DNA of 64,000 nt from the NCBI GenBank assembly GCA_018806985.1, contig JADANN010000148.1, positions 744,001 to 808,000 of the forward strand, written 5' to 3'. The position numbers were made by a program, and so were the translations under genes. Below the pieces are notes generated by a model. It saw only the letters and a list, made by a program, of their open reading frames with translations. It did no database searches and was not told the origin of the DNA. The stretch is from Angiostrongylus vasorum. Taxonomy: Eukaryota; Nematoda; Chromadorea; Rhabditida; Metastrongylidae. Shown piece by piece: positions 11,283 through 22,813 of this stretch. Position 1 is the first letter of the stretch, and each line of letters starts with the position of its first letter.

Positions 11283-11405
11283 CTCAGATAAATCTGGTAA
11301 GAATTTCCCGACTGGTAGAGATGAGAGTCTTGGCAGGCTCGGTGTGAGACCGACCGACTTGGGCGCATCGAGCTACATCTCTACCACTGCGCTCTTGCTG
11401 CCTCT
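11283..11405 (-). repeat. SINE B-like head fragment
   Basis: Minus-strand fragment with AGATAAATCTGGTAAGAATT, GGTAGAGATGAGAGTCTTGG and a tRNA-like head ending at CAGTGGTAGAGATGTAGC, similar in arrangement to the heads of families A and B. Confidence 0.45.
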
Positions 11406-11599
11406 GCCTTTTCACAATGCAAAGCCGCTAGTTTATCAACTGCAGACTAAATATGGCAATATTTTAAGCTAGGAAGAAGTTACACGACAGGCATCAAGTG
11501 TCTCCTTATTTGATTGTTGTTCTACGTTATGAGTACCACTTATTTACTTACTTGGACAGCCCCCCTTCAATGGCAACGCAGGCCCCGTTGCAATTTTTA

Positions 11600-12215
11600 T
11601 TAGTTTGTCTTTCGTGCCAGCCTATAGTGGTGGTCTGCGTCGATCATGGTGATGTTCGCTCGCTCTATTCACTTGTCCTGAAATCGTTTTCATTCGCGAA
11701 CCCAGATTCTTGATATTAGCCAAGAACACATCCACTCGTCGTTTGCATGGTCTTTAAAGGTATCTCTTGCATGCTGTCGGAGTCCATTCCACACTTCTTC
11801 TCCTCCATGGGTCATTCGTTCTTCTTATTATGTGACCAGACATCTGTGTTTCGCTGTTGACGTGTATTCGCCTGAATCCCGAAGATGGGAACGTTTTTCG
11901 GAGATCTGATCTACACAATCCAGCATGACGTTGTGAGTGCTGGTTATGTTTCAGAAGACATCGTTCAAGACCTCATTAGCTGGTGCGCAGACTTAGCGAC
12001 GTGACTGAAGCAACGGCCCGCGTCCCTGCTGCATAACAGAGCGTTGGAAGGTTTGTTGAATAAAAAAGGTGAGCGCCAAGTTTTGGGTCTGTTAGTTGGT
12101 CGGTGGCTTGTTTCTGAAGCCCAAATGCGACCCGTGCTGCTCTCCTCCTTGTCTCTAATTCGTCCTTAATGTTCTTCTTCGTCTTCGCTGAGCACTCAAG
12201 GTACACGTACGAGGT
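11600..12215 (-). pseudogene. RTE-type LINE 3' ORF fragment (decayed)
   Basis: On the minus strand, 12206-11976 reads DELETRRRAARVAFGLQKQA, then TDQLTDPKLGAHLFYSTNLP and TLCYAAGTRAV. This is the segment downstream of the reverse transcriptase core in nematode RTE elements (RRRRAAW, TDQLTD..LRAHLF, LPALCYA). After stops and shifts it continues as LRQHARDTFKDHANDEWMC and WKRFQDK toward 11600, the expected C-terminal zone. No start, no RT core, several stops: a dead fragment from a lineage different from the RTE at 37.3 kb. Confidence 0.65.
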
Positions 12216-12229
12216 GCTCTCTGAAATCA

Positions 12230-14410
12230 GAAAATCGTCCAGTTCGATTTACTTACTTAAGCCCCTATAGGTTCTTCATGAAGTGAGTCTACCGGCGTGG
12301 AATTTTTTCAATGATGTCAAGGTGTCATATGTGTTACGAAAAGTACATGCTATTTCTGGTCTCTAGCTCGAAGGAAGTCGGGGGATTATATTACCGGGTC
12401 ATACAGCTGTGTCCCTCTTTATGTTTTCTACTATAACTCAAACTTTAGGCGGTAAAATTCTAGGGCGGTTTTTTCAGCGGAAATCTCGGAGTTGGAGGAG
12501 AGAACCGAGGACCGCAAAAGACTAGCCTAGGACTTCTCCGTTATCAATATCATGCCGGCATGTAGTGATAGTCCTATCTTCGTCCATCGATAACTCATTT
12601 TGCGAAGATCTTCGTCAGCCGACGTTTATCATCGGCGTTGTTAGGTGTGTCGCAGTAGGACCAAGCTTCAGCTTCTTTTTTCTTCTCGAACATCTCCTTA
12701 GCAGAATAAAACAATTATATCAACCTCATCTAAGCTCAGCAATTTAAAGCATGTCGATTACTTTATTATCGAGGTGAAATGACGTTCGGTTTGAAAATTA
12801 CTAAACCGGCTTTCACATAACCTCTGCTTGAAAAAATCAATATATCACGAAGGTGATTTCGATCCCCCATAAAGCAGGCAACTGTACACCACCATCAGAA
12901 ATTGCTGCCCTCTTTTTTAAAACCTAGTTACTAGTCGACAGCTGAGAAGGGCATTCAAGATTCCAGAAAAAGAAAATCTAGCTCTGACAGGCAATTAGAG
13001 TCAAACGGGAACTGTGTTGGTGTCCACACGACTCTTTACGAATCGTGAAGAGGGTTTGCTCATGTATCAGACAATGATAATAAACTATTATTATTTATCA
13101 ATCAAGTTATTCTCATTTATTAACTCCCAAACAAGAAAGACAGAATGTCGACAATAACAATTAGCAACAATAACATTAGCAGAGTAATAGTGCTACTATA
13201 TACGACTTGTGTATTGCAGAGCTATCTTTTCAAGCTGGCTGGAGCATGCTACATGAAGAAGGGAAGAGCAGGCACAACGTCAATGGAAACATCTTTGCTC
13301 ACCCCGAACGTGTATTAGGAGGGTTAGCTACATCGGGATTAATCGCAACAGTTTAACAGTTCAGTGAAAAGTTGTGCGTAAGCCATTTTGGCTTAAAGTG
13401 TAATGCAGCCTCTACAAAATATTTTTGACACACTTCGCTGTTTTTCAAAGGAAAAGGACTTGTTGTTGCTCTTCAATCTATATTGAGTGATTGGCCACAA
13501 GTGTGACCTTCCGTTTCTAAGCACAACTTGGTCTTAACTTAAAAGAATGTACAAACACGATTTGATGTTAACTGCAACAGAAGCTTTGTCAGCTTCCTTG
13601 CCTAGCCGTCAGTAAAATTTGATTGCTAGGGCTATAGTTCGGTGCTTCACGTTTGTACGGAACCCCAATTTGAGAATTGACGTGTCAATCACACGACTTT
13701 TCATGGTTGTGTTTGGTGAACAAGCAATTTGTCACATGTTTTTGCCTACACTATTTTGGAAATTAACACTGATCTTTGTTGTTCTGTTGAGCATTTCCTT
13801 CGCAGTGTAATGATCTTGCACCCTATGAAATGTTTTCCTTTGGTGGTAAGAAGAATTTTTTTGTGAACATAGATTTCGCATTGTCGCATGTAAACTCTGC
13901 TTCTCGTCAGTGGTTTGCAACGATGTCTACTAATAATCTATGTGCCTATAATGGAGTCTGCGATGTCCTGAACCTATAGAAATGTACGAAAGGCAAAAAA
14001 AGAATGAAGCTGAAACTAGAAGAATGGAAAAGTACCAAACCGAACGATGCAAAAAAAAATATGACGAATACGATCTCTTCAGTTTCTCTTATCAACAGAA
14101 CCATTTATCACCGACCCACATATTTGTATTCGTGACTGGTAATTGTTGTTCGTTTTTTATGGTGTTTCTATACCACTTGGGTAGGGAAAAATTCTACACT
14201 TTAATTCAAAATATCTTGACGTGGTCCTTCCTTTGTGGAGGCGTTTTAGAACTTCGGTATGAGTCATATATGATTTCTCTTTTCCTCGGTCATTTGTTGT
14301 GTCACGAATAGCTTTTCTAGAATTTTCCTATCCATTCGACACCACATTCTGTGAGGATCTTGTAGCGGACATGGACAGAGAAAACAGTATCTTTTTTTCA
14401 TGAATTGACA
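12230..14410. other. Intergenic, no supported feature
   Basis: About 2.2 kb of AT-rich sequence. Open frames at 12565-12747, 13619-13810 and 13982-14311 were read and show no domain, splice context or repeat resemblance. Confidence 0.5.
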
Positions 14411-14414
14411 TCAG

Positions 14415-14600
14415 ATATAATGAAGTAGCAGTTCTCAGCACTTCTTTCATCCTATCAACTTCATTGGATCCATAATCAGCGAAGGTCTTCTAATTTCTGT
14501 GAGTTCGGCGGCTGCTTTAAGGTTTTCGATTTTCTTCATGAACGTCGTTGAGTGCTAGTCCAGTCGATTATTCCTGGAATACTGGCACTACCGCACCTTG
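14415..14600 (-). repeat. SINE family B 3' fragment
   Basis: Contains the family B tail series in order: TCAGCACTTCTTTCATCC, AATCAGCGAAGGTCTTCTAA, TTCGGCGGCTGCTTTAAGG and GAACGTCGTTGAGTGCTAG, matching 27190-27290 and 44150-44230. The tRNA-like head is missing. Confidence 0.55.
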
Positions 14601-14895
14601 CGTTCACAGGCCTTCATTCCGGGATCGGACACTTTAGTGGCATAAAGGAGAAATCGCACCAAGACTTCGTGCCTATTATTAAACGGGACCTGTGCTACAG
14701 GCAATGCCACTGATTCCGTAATTTGTTAAAACTTCATAGGTTCACTCATTAAGGTTGAACTTCACAGCAGATACTAAGATCTCTACTTCATTTGCGCACC
14801 GAAATTCGGAAAATCGTGACATTTCGTCGCGACTTTGATCGATGAGAAAAAATTGTATGAATGTAACTGGAACATGCAGACGTGCCCCATGTATC

Positions 14896-14899
<4 letters not shown>

Positions 14900-14973
<74 letters not shown>
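14900..14973. repeat. Compound (AT)n microsatellite
   Basis: Two AT runs separated by GATGTAC. The open frame across it on the minus strand (14788-15072) is a microsatellite artefact (YIYIYI). Confidence 0.95.
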
Positions 14974-14977
<4 letters not shown>

Positions 14978-16029
14978 AGGGAGTACATCAATAGGCGATG
15001 ATGAAATGATACGTTAGAAGTACTGAAATAAAAGAATAGCTTCTGTGAAAGATTAGTCAAGTGAAATGACAAGCAAGTGTCACATTGAACACGCCTTAAC
15101 CAGGAATAGTAACAAGCAAGTGCTAGCGAGGGAAGAAATCAGACGAAATGGTTGGTACTGGTGACCAGAGTAGCTCTTGTAAATAGACTGGGAAGCCTAT
15201 ATAATGTGAAGAACAACTATCACATGGAATATAACGACAACAGTGGAATAAGAACAATATGTAGAAACCATATGTAGGATTGAGGTAGCTTTAATGCGCG
15301 GGTTATTAACAAGGCTTACGACGGCTTATATTTATGGAAACAGGAAAAAATTGAAATGTACAACTTGAGCTGAAGCGAGAATTTGAATACTGATGGAGTA
15401 ACTAATCGCCGGCAAGCATGACTGTTTCTTCTATGTGACTGGTTTACAGCTAATGTTTTTTTTGTGAATGTAGATGTTAATGCAAAACAACATACAAGGA
15501 GTCCCTCAAGCATTGCTTTCTAAGTTTCCACATGCGAAGATGCAAAGGCACTAACGAGCTTTTTTAAGCCAACGGAGAAGCAAGTGGTAATCTTCTGTGA
15601 CTTGTGAAATTCTAATCCCAGCTCAGTTGTTGTCCATTGAATATGATTGCTATTGCTTTGTTTATTTCTCAACTTGGTGAGCTCCTCGACAAGCTTTATT
15701 AGGCTATCCTTAGAAAGGATTTCGCAAATACACACAACAAGCAGAGCAAATCGTAGGAGTTATAAAGAGTCTTCCAGCTTTCTTTCCTCAGAATGACTAA
15801 ACACGAAGGACGATGAATGTATCAGGTGTCATTACTTCCAAATGTGTTCTGTCACGAGGATTGCTCTAAATTGCTGCACTCTACGTCTTCCGAAATGAAA
15901 GAACTGATTTTTACTTGATATCGAAGGTTGGAGATGTAGACCAAAGGCACTTCCTTCCCAAATGCTATTTGGAATAGGTGAACAGAATTAAATGGTTCGA
16001 TTTGGTGTTTTAGCATTATAAACCATACA

Positions 16030-16312
16030 TCTTTGCGCTTGTAGCGCAGTAGTCGGAGGCGCACCAAAATGCACATCGGATCGACCGCTGTGCCCCCAGG
16101 CCCACCAACCCCCTCCCTCCTTCCGGAGTGACTAAATTGGTACCAGGCTTTCTGGGAGGATATCCGCCTGGATCGACACATCGGTAGGTCACTGCGAGTC
16201 ACTGTGAAGGCCAGATATGTATTCAACCACCTGCAAACAACGCTTGTTGAAGTCAAATGCAAGACGCTTTCCTCAGGGATTGATAACGTCAAGAGCTTTA
16301 TGCATTTATCGT
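16030..16312 (+). repeat. SINE family A copy, near full length
   Basis: Head GCGCTTGTAGCGCAGTAGTC (A-box-like) then a B-box-like GGATCGACCGC, body CCACCAACC...GGTACCAGGCTTTCTGG, GACACATCGGTAGGTCACTG, and tail CTCAGGGATTGATAACGTCA ending GAGCTTT. Same layout as the defined copy at 52856-53139. The 146-codon frame on the opposite strand is a by-product. Confidence 0.75.
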
Positions 16313-16319
16313 TTATATC

Positions 16320-18530
16320 TTAGCCACCAACGTAGAATGGAAATGTGATCGCTCTGTCTCATTGGAATGAGATGTCATCCTGTCATGGACCTTTATCCGT
16401 TTCTGAATGTCATCTCCAGTTTTTCATTGGTTGCACAAAATTATGCTTCCTTAGCGTACTTTAGGGAAAGAAGAATGCTTGACTTCCTCCCGTTGTGTTA
16501 ATTGGGTATCACGAAACTGCTTCTCTACATCTACAATTTCTTCAGTGTCACTTTGGATGGAAGCGTTTCCAGGCCAAATTTCTGTCATCGTCAGCCGGCA
16601 TGGCACAACGCTGTAGTGTGTAACTATTGATCAGCGGCATTAATCTGAAGCGATAAAATTGAAGCTTCCCTACAAGGATGAAAATCCACAGCACCAAGGC
16701 CGTAGTGGATGAGAAGGTGTGGAGAAGGAATAAAAGGTGAGGTCGTTGTCAAAAGCATCGAAATACGAGTTTCACAAGTAAATGTGCGCTTTACATGACA
16801 GTTAGGCGGATTTGTAGAGTATCCATCAAAAAGTTTTAAAAAACTTGAACTGGTTTCCGTAATGACACATGAAATCCCATTCGGTTGATTTTTAGTCTGT
16901 CGAACGAATTACCTTTTCAGCTAACACGTGCCTAAAGCAGCTACTTTCCTTTCAACAAGGAAATTTCAGCTCGTAGTGAAAGAACAAAAATTACCAGGAT
17001 TTAGAGACCCTCGCCGTCATGTGTAAGTTTCCTCGCTCCACCACGCCAAGAATTGCATTTTTCGAGATCAGACCTTTAAACAAACTTGAAATAAGAACAA
17101 TACGTTGTAAAACTTGCTCCATTCTCCTTGAACGCTAGAAAAGAAAGTCACCTTCACAAACATATCAAGTCCTCAACTTCGTAAGTTTTTAGCTATTATA
17201 TCAGGCATTACTATGAGTTATCGGCGAGTTGAGTGAATACCAATCGCCGTTTTACTGTCGGTGCTTCATCTACGCAACCAGAACAACCTGTTTCTCGGCC
17301 GCATTGTGAGATTCGGCGAGAAATGGATCCTCGACAATAACCGATGACAATTTGCTGGGTGGTTGGCCCAAGATGAAGCACTGCTGTTTTTTCTCAAAGC
17401 GAAAAGTGCACAAAAAGACGTACTAACCATTCCGTGTTCTACAGGCTAGTTGACCCCTTCACAACTTTTCGAGCCAAAAGAAACATTTGCTGCAAAGATG
17501 TAGATCCAGAAAATCGACGAAATATCTCAAAAACTTCAACAGCTACTTCCCTCATTGGTGAACCGAAAGCGTGCAATTCTTCACCACTGCAATGGGCGTC
17601 TACAGGTCGCTCCACCGATGTTGCAGAAGTTTAACGAGCTGGGCCAACCCCACATCACACTTCCCAGATCCATCGCCTGTTGGCTGCCACTTATTAAAGC
17701 ATTTCGCTTACTTTCTGTGCGATAAAAGTTTGAGAAATTAAGTCATCACCGAAACTACCTTCAATGACTTCATTGCTTCCTGAAGTCCAAAATTCTCTGC
17801 AACTTGTGTAAATGAACTAATTATTCGTAGTAAAAATGTGTATATTCTAATGTTCTCGTAGCGTTGATCAAATTTATTTCGACCTAAGATGTGCTATTTT
17901 AGATGTACAGGTTGAAATCTGACATCAATTTCTGAAAGACTAGTGGATGTCACAGCTGCTGTACAAAAACCACTTTTACAAATGCAAGTTGGAACCTCAG
18001 TAAAACATCGCTTCTAAACACAATGTCATAGCAGATTTTTTATTAAAATGCGCAAAAAAAACCGTTATATCGGCTTCACAAAAGCGAAATAGAATTCTGT
18101 CCTGGTGGAATAACAAGACCAGCAACATGTAGACAAAGATATTTGGATTTCAGTTTTTTAATCCAGTTTAGTTGTTTTTTATTGCGATTAATATAGTTCG
18201 GTAACGGATTGGGCAATGGCAGTGATTCCATGCATTAGACGGATGATTCAACACACCTAGGCTTTAGCCCACGACGTCCCGTGCCGACCTATCTTCTCAT
18301 CACTCCGTAGTCAGGAAATTAATACCAAACTTATTTGGGACAAACCCTTTCCCTTTAATCCACGTGGTGCGCAATATCTCACGAGACCAAAAGATATTCG
18401 CGACGAATACGAAGAATTCCTCAAGTAGCCGAACCCTTGTGCAAAAAAAGTGCCACGGCCTTGAAGTAGTATTGGGATGTGCACATTGTAACAGATATGA
18501 TGTCGACTCGTCTAATAATAAATGATACGA
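16320..18530. other. Intergenic, no supported feature
   Basis: Nothing recognisable on either strand; only short unrelated frames. Confidence 0.5.
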
Positions 18531-18539
18531 CTCAGTCTG

Positions 18540-18780
18540 TGTTAAGCTTTGTCGGTATTAAGTCGGAAGCGGCACGTAGCTTCCTTATAATATGCGTTGA
18601 AATTAATGTGCATCGCAATGAATGTGTTAGTAGTGTCACCAAGTGAATATTCATAAAGTATATTTCCACTCGTTTCTCTCCCACGCAATCGTCGTCCATA
18701 GTGGTAGTCTGCTTCGAACGTAGTAACGTCCGCGAAGCCCATTCCATAGTTCTGAAATCGTTCCCATCTCAAATGAAGAT
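18540..18780 (-). repeat. RTE 3' end-like fragment
   Basis: On the minus strand the frame has RWERFQNYGMGFADVTTFEA and DYHYGRRLRGRE. It resembles the RTE-fragment segment near 11640-11700 (WKRFQDK...IDADHHYR), so the two are probably copies of one LINE 3' region. The identification rests only on this internal similarity. Confidence 0.4.
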
Positions 18781-18889
18781 CTTCACACACCAACAAAAAT
18801 GTGGTATGCGCCAGGTTAGAGAGCTCTTAGATTCAAAACCTGTTAGACTTTCTATTAGTGAAAAACATGACAGAGGAGCATCTCAATGA

Positions 18890-20690
18890 TGTTTCTCTCC
18901 ATAGCACATCCTCTGAAAAGGAATGTAGAAATCAATACCGAAAATTGAATCAAGAATGGGTCAACACGGCAAGGGCAGCGGGTTTAGAGCCTTCAGTTGT
19001 TTCTCGACTTTAAAACGAACATCCAATTTGCCCTGTTCTTTGCTTGCTTATTAAAACACATAAGCTTACTTCAACTGATGATATTACGTCAACGCACTCA
19101 TCATCATTTAAAGTAGGACCTACCATCGGTTGTATAGGCGGGCCAACGGAGAGAATAACGTGGTTCCTAAACCTTATCCTGACCCAGTTGCTAAATTTGA
19201 TTCCAACCCATTTATCTAACACCAAAATATTTCTAGACCACCTACGGTGCGCAACCAAACAGCACGCATGTAATGGAGTCATTCGATGTTACTTCACTTT
19301 ATACCAACGTGTCGAATGACTCCGCCAAGCAAGCCATTCTCGAGCTGCTCGTAGAGCACGAAAAGAAAATAGGAATCTACGGCCTGTCCATTGCGCAATT
19401 AATGACTCACTTAAAAACAGCGTCTTAGTTGTTCAATCTTCAGGTGGTCTGGAAAATATTTTGTCCAACTTAGGGGCCATGGGACAGCGTTTAGCATCAA
19501 GCCTTGGCATCGCTTTCATGTCTAAGGTGGAAGCTCCAGTTCTCGATCACCGACCCTTACTCTACTGTCGATGCATAGACGCCTGCTTCACCGCCTGTTC
19601 CACATAAAAACAGATGGATGAGTGCTTTAAATTGTTAAACCAACAGTCAGAGTATATAAAATTTACACGAGAGAAAACCAACCGAAATCTGGCTTCCATT
19701 CCTAAACATTCAAATAAAAGCTCTCAGAAAGTGGCTATATAATAAAATGGTATCGTAAGCCAAGTAGTAAAAATATACTAGTTCACTACCTCTCCTCTCC
19801 TCCTTCACACATGAAAAAAGCACTTATCAAAAAACATGTACCGTAGGGCTAAAAATGTGTGCACAGGAGAAGAAGAAAGGAAGGAATCGCTAAACCTGGC
19901 ACGAAAAAACAGCCATTTCCAATGGCTACGAAGTAGAATCCATTAGAAGCCATCGGGTTAGACAAAAACGTAGGGTAGTTCCCCAAATAATGTTTCGGAC
20001 GTAAGCAAGATCCCTTTTAAGCTACCCTTCATATCAAATGAAAGTAGGTTGCGCCATTAAGAGATGTTTAAGAAAAAGTGGTCTTTGAAAATTATGTAAC
20101 GATTATTGACATCCCATCCCAATACCCTACGCCGTCAGTTAGTTCGCAACCGTCTCTATGATCGTTTGTGCAGCTCACAAAACAGTATGATCTGTCCTAA
20201 CGGGAGGGACGGGGATTGCATGAGTTCAGGTATAATATAGTTGATCTCATGTAACGCATGCGGTGAGGATCATATTGTGGAACAGGTAGACCACTTTGTG
20301 TCCGCATAAAAAAACATCTAGATGGGAAAGTTAAAATTCGTCAAAACACTCCTCTAGATACGCATAGGGCACAAAAGCACAATGGCGGTGATTTTGAAGT
20401 GACTGTACGGGTCCTGGGCGCAGGAGTCGAAAACATCAACGGACAAAACTCTTGAGGCGTTTTGGATAAATTTCAAAAATCCAAAGATGAACCGGAAAGA
20501 CTAATGCCTCACTATCACACGTGACCTGGCGCCCTATTTCAAAATGATATTTTGACCCCTGGGTGTGCCTCGCTCGCGACCCCACGTGAACAACGCGTGG
20601 GCCAATCCCACTCGTAACAGCACAGTGAGTAACCTTTTGATCATTATGGAGCCTATTAGAAAGTTTGGTCTTCATTAATACTTTAGCTTT
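18890..20690 (+). pseudogene. Penelope-like element (RT plus GIY-YIG-type tail), decayed
   Basis: Plus-strand pieces of one PLE polyprotein in family order, split by stops and frameshifts. 18930-19010 gives NQYRKLNQEWVNTARAAGLE. 19044-19240 gives LIKTHKLTSTDDITSTHSSS, VGPTIGCIGGPTERITWFLN and LLNLIPTHLSNTKIFLDHLR. 19273 onward gives ESFDVTSLYTNVSND, the RT palm motif with its first aspartate. At 19572-19583 the expected YIDD box reads CIDA, so the catalytic pair is lost. 19615 onward gives KQMDECFKLLNQQSEYIKFT in pieces. The nuclease end survives at 20265-20400 as TGRPLCVRIKKHLDGKVK and THRAQKHNGGDFEVTVRVL, followed by LEAFWINFKNPKMNRKD. PLEs retrotranspose using RT and GIY-YIG domains; this copy cannot. 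A hammerhead-like repeat follows directly at 20733. Confidence 0.78.
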
Positions 20691-20732
20691 TTTTCTACCG
20701 AATAGTTAAAGTATTCTTGTATAAAATACGCC

Positions 20733-20880
20733 CATGCTCTGAAGAAGGCGAAATCGCCGAAACATCAACCATCGACCAAGAACCCAACAGCGACAACGAC
20801 AACAACAACGAAGGCCTATACCAACCTCGCATTAGCTTAAGAAGATCAGTTTGTAAGATCATATAAATAAACATACCAAC
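20733..20880 (+). repeat. PLE terminal repeat with hammerhead-like core
   Basis: Core CTGAAGA at 20739-20745, hairpin GGCG-AAAT-CGCC at 20747-20758, then GAA and ACAT/C (20759-20766). It is followed by ATCGACC, an AAC-rich stretch, CTATACCAACCTCGCATTAG, CTTAAGAAGATCAGTTTG and ATCATATAAATAAAC. It lies about 40 bp past the last readable PLE coding block, which ties this repeat family to the PLE. Stem III is mutated (ACAT for ACGT) and stem I is only partly paired. Confidence 0.7.
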
Positions 20881-20889
20881 TATCTATGC

Positions 20890-22680
20890 CGAGGTTTATA
20901 GAAAGTCGGTCTTTTGACTTATTGATAGTTGTGAGCTTTGATAGTAGCTCTTTTCTTTTATCATAATACTTTAATACCGATATTAAAGAGTAATGTTCAG
21001 TTAGAATTTGGTTCTAAGCAAGCTTCAGGATGGTGGGTACATATAACGTATTTGATGTACTAACCCACTAGCCAGCTATTTATCTCCACGTCACTGTCAT
21101 TATTACTAATCAAGGCAAATATTTCAAGGCAGGAGTGGTGGCCAGGAAGAGAAAATCATCAGCGTGTGAAAACCGTAAAATGGTGGGCAAACAGCATCTT
21201 TATTCACTTCAACTTGTCAAATACGCCGTATTTACCACTGTGCTTTTTCTCCTAACCAACATTTTCCCAATAAGCAATTGCAGGAATTTCTCAGGAAAAC
21301 GAACGACATCGATGATGATGCTATAGCAGGTGGAAAGGTATTCTTCAGGAAAAACTCAACTTAGTGTTCTTTTGAAACAATTTGGCGCGATGGCGCGAAA
21401 CGCTGGTTTGTAAACATCTTGGCCGACGAATATAAAGACGGAATAGTCGTACATTTTTGTGAGCACTGGAAAGCTCAGTATTCAATTTTTTTTACACCCA
21501 ATATGTCTTTGTGTACAAGCGCCACCCAACAACAATAGTATGTAATTAACCGTTCGCAAACAGCTGCTTCAATTTCCGTCGTTCTATTGGCTGACTCCTA
21601 TTTAAAATGCAGATAAATGTAGCAGTTTGTCGTCAACTATTTTTAATTATAGTTCTTGAGCGAAATTCCATGTACTCTTTCATCAAAAAATTACTATTTT
21701 CGACAAAATCATGGAAAGATAAGATCCTCTTTAAGTCCATGTGAGGCGGCGGCACTGCTTTCTATTGCGGAATAATAGTGATCTTAATGAAACGTCGAAA
21801 CACATATCGCTGATGTCCTTGAACAAGCTTTTTCGATCTGTAGATTAGGCTTTAAGTTCCTGCACTTTCTCTTATCCCCACTGTGGGCAAAAATCCGTGT
21901 TGATAATGTTAGCTTGGAACTCAGCAGCAATCGCTGGCCAGAATAATGCGATAGGTCTTTGGACTCCAACCAAATAGGTTCAGTGTTGGTATTGGGGTAA
22001 ATTAGCTTAGTAAAAAGTTTAGAAAAAGAAGTGAAGGAAGACACCATTAACAAGTCCTGTGAACTGAATTATGTCCTCGATCAAACTTATTGTTTCCGCA
22101 GACGTGTGAAACGTGTTCATACATTGGACGTTCAAATTTAAACTAGAAGTTCCCGTATGAATAATTTCTTCCACTCCAAACCCGCCAAGCGGGATAAGTC
22201 GCTCTTAAATAGAGGGGGTTCCTCTACCCAAGAATGTTAATTGTACATACATCTTCAACGAATTACAAAATAAAACAAAATAATAATCAGACGCACTGGT
22301 CATGTACTATCAAATTGAAGACTGTTTTCAGAAATCATCGTGAAGTCACTGTAGAACATTTAAACTTGTAATATTCAGACAGAGAATGAAAGCGCAAAGG
22401 CGGAATTCAGCGTTATCTCATCAAATGATAACCGTTCAAAATGGATAGCTATGGTCGTCGAAACAAAGGTGACTACTTTCCTGTGGTGAAAGCGCGTCAT
22501 TCATTATTTTCTTGTCAACAAAACCCGTATGTTTAGTCAATCAAAGTGCTTTCGAGGGAGTTCTCAAAACACAAAGCCTACAAACCACGAGAATACACCA
22601 CGAAGGCCTACGATAAAAATGAACCCAAAAACAGGTGATGCACTTATTTTCGTCATCACCGAGTCCAGAAAATACATTAA
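20890..22680. other. Intergenic, promoter side of the phosphatase gene, no motif recognised
   Basis: I could not identify the 5' exons of the phosphatase, a trans-splice site or a promoter element. A GGCGCGATGGCGCG motif at about 21386 stands out as CpG-rich but has no assigned meaning. Confidence 0.4.
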
Positions 22681-22689
22681 AGAATTCAG

Positions 22690-22813
22690 ATACAACGACA
22701 TTATCTGCATTGATGCGACGCGCGTCATTTTAAAAGACAGACCAGCGGATGATGATTATATCCATGCAAATTGGATAACAATGCCTGACAACTACAAATA
22801 TATCTGCACACAG
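22690..22813 (+). CDS. PTP exon with substrate-binding region; 5' boundary uncertain
   Basis: Donor GTGGGA starts at 22814; the last codons are ICTQ. It encodes YNDIICIDATRVILKDRPAD and DDYIHANWITMPDNYKY, the conserved PTP N-R-Y-x-D and D-Y-I-H-A-N-W stretch. An acceptor GAATTCAG ends at 22689 and gives a split R codon as expected for K-N-R/Y. The frame also stays open upstream to 22529 without family resemblance, so the start could be further left. Confidence 0.78.

Noticed and set aside
14788..15072. YIYIYI-containing frame, and the similar one at 29837-30049
   Set aside because: Pure translation of (AT)n microsatellites.
15852..16292. 146-codon frame on the minus strand
   Set aside because: It runs antisense through a SINE A copy; parallel frames appear in other SINE A copies, so it reflects the repeat, not a gene.
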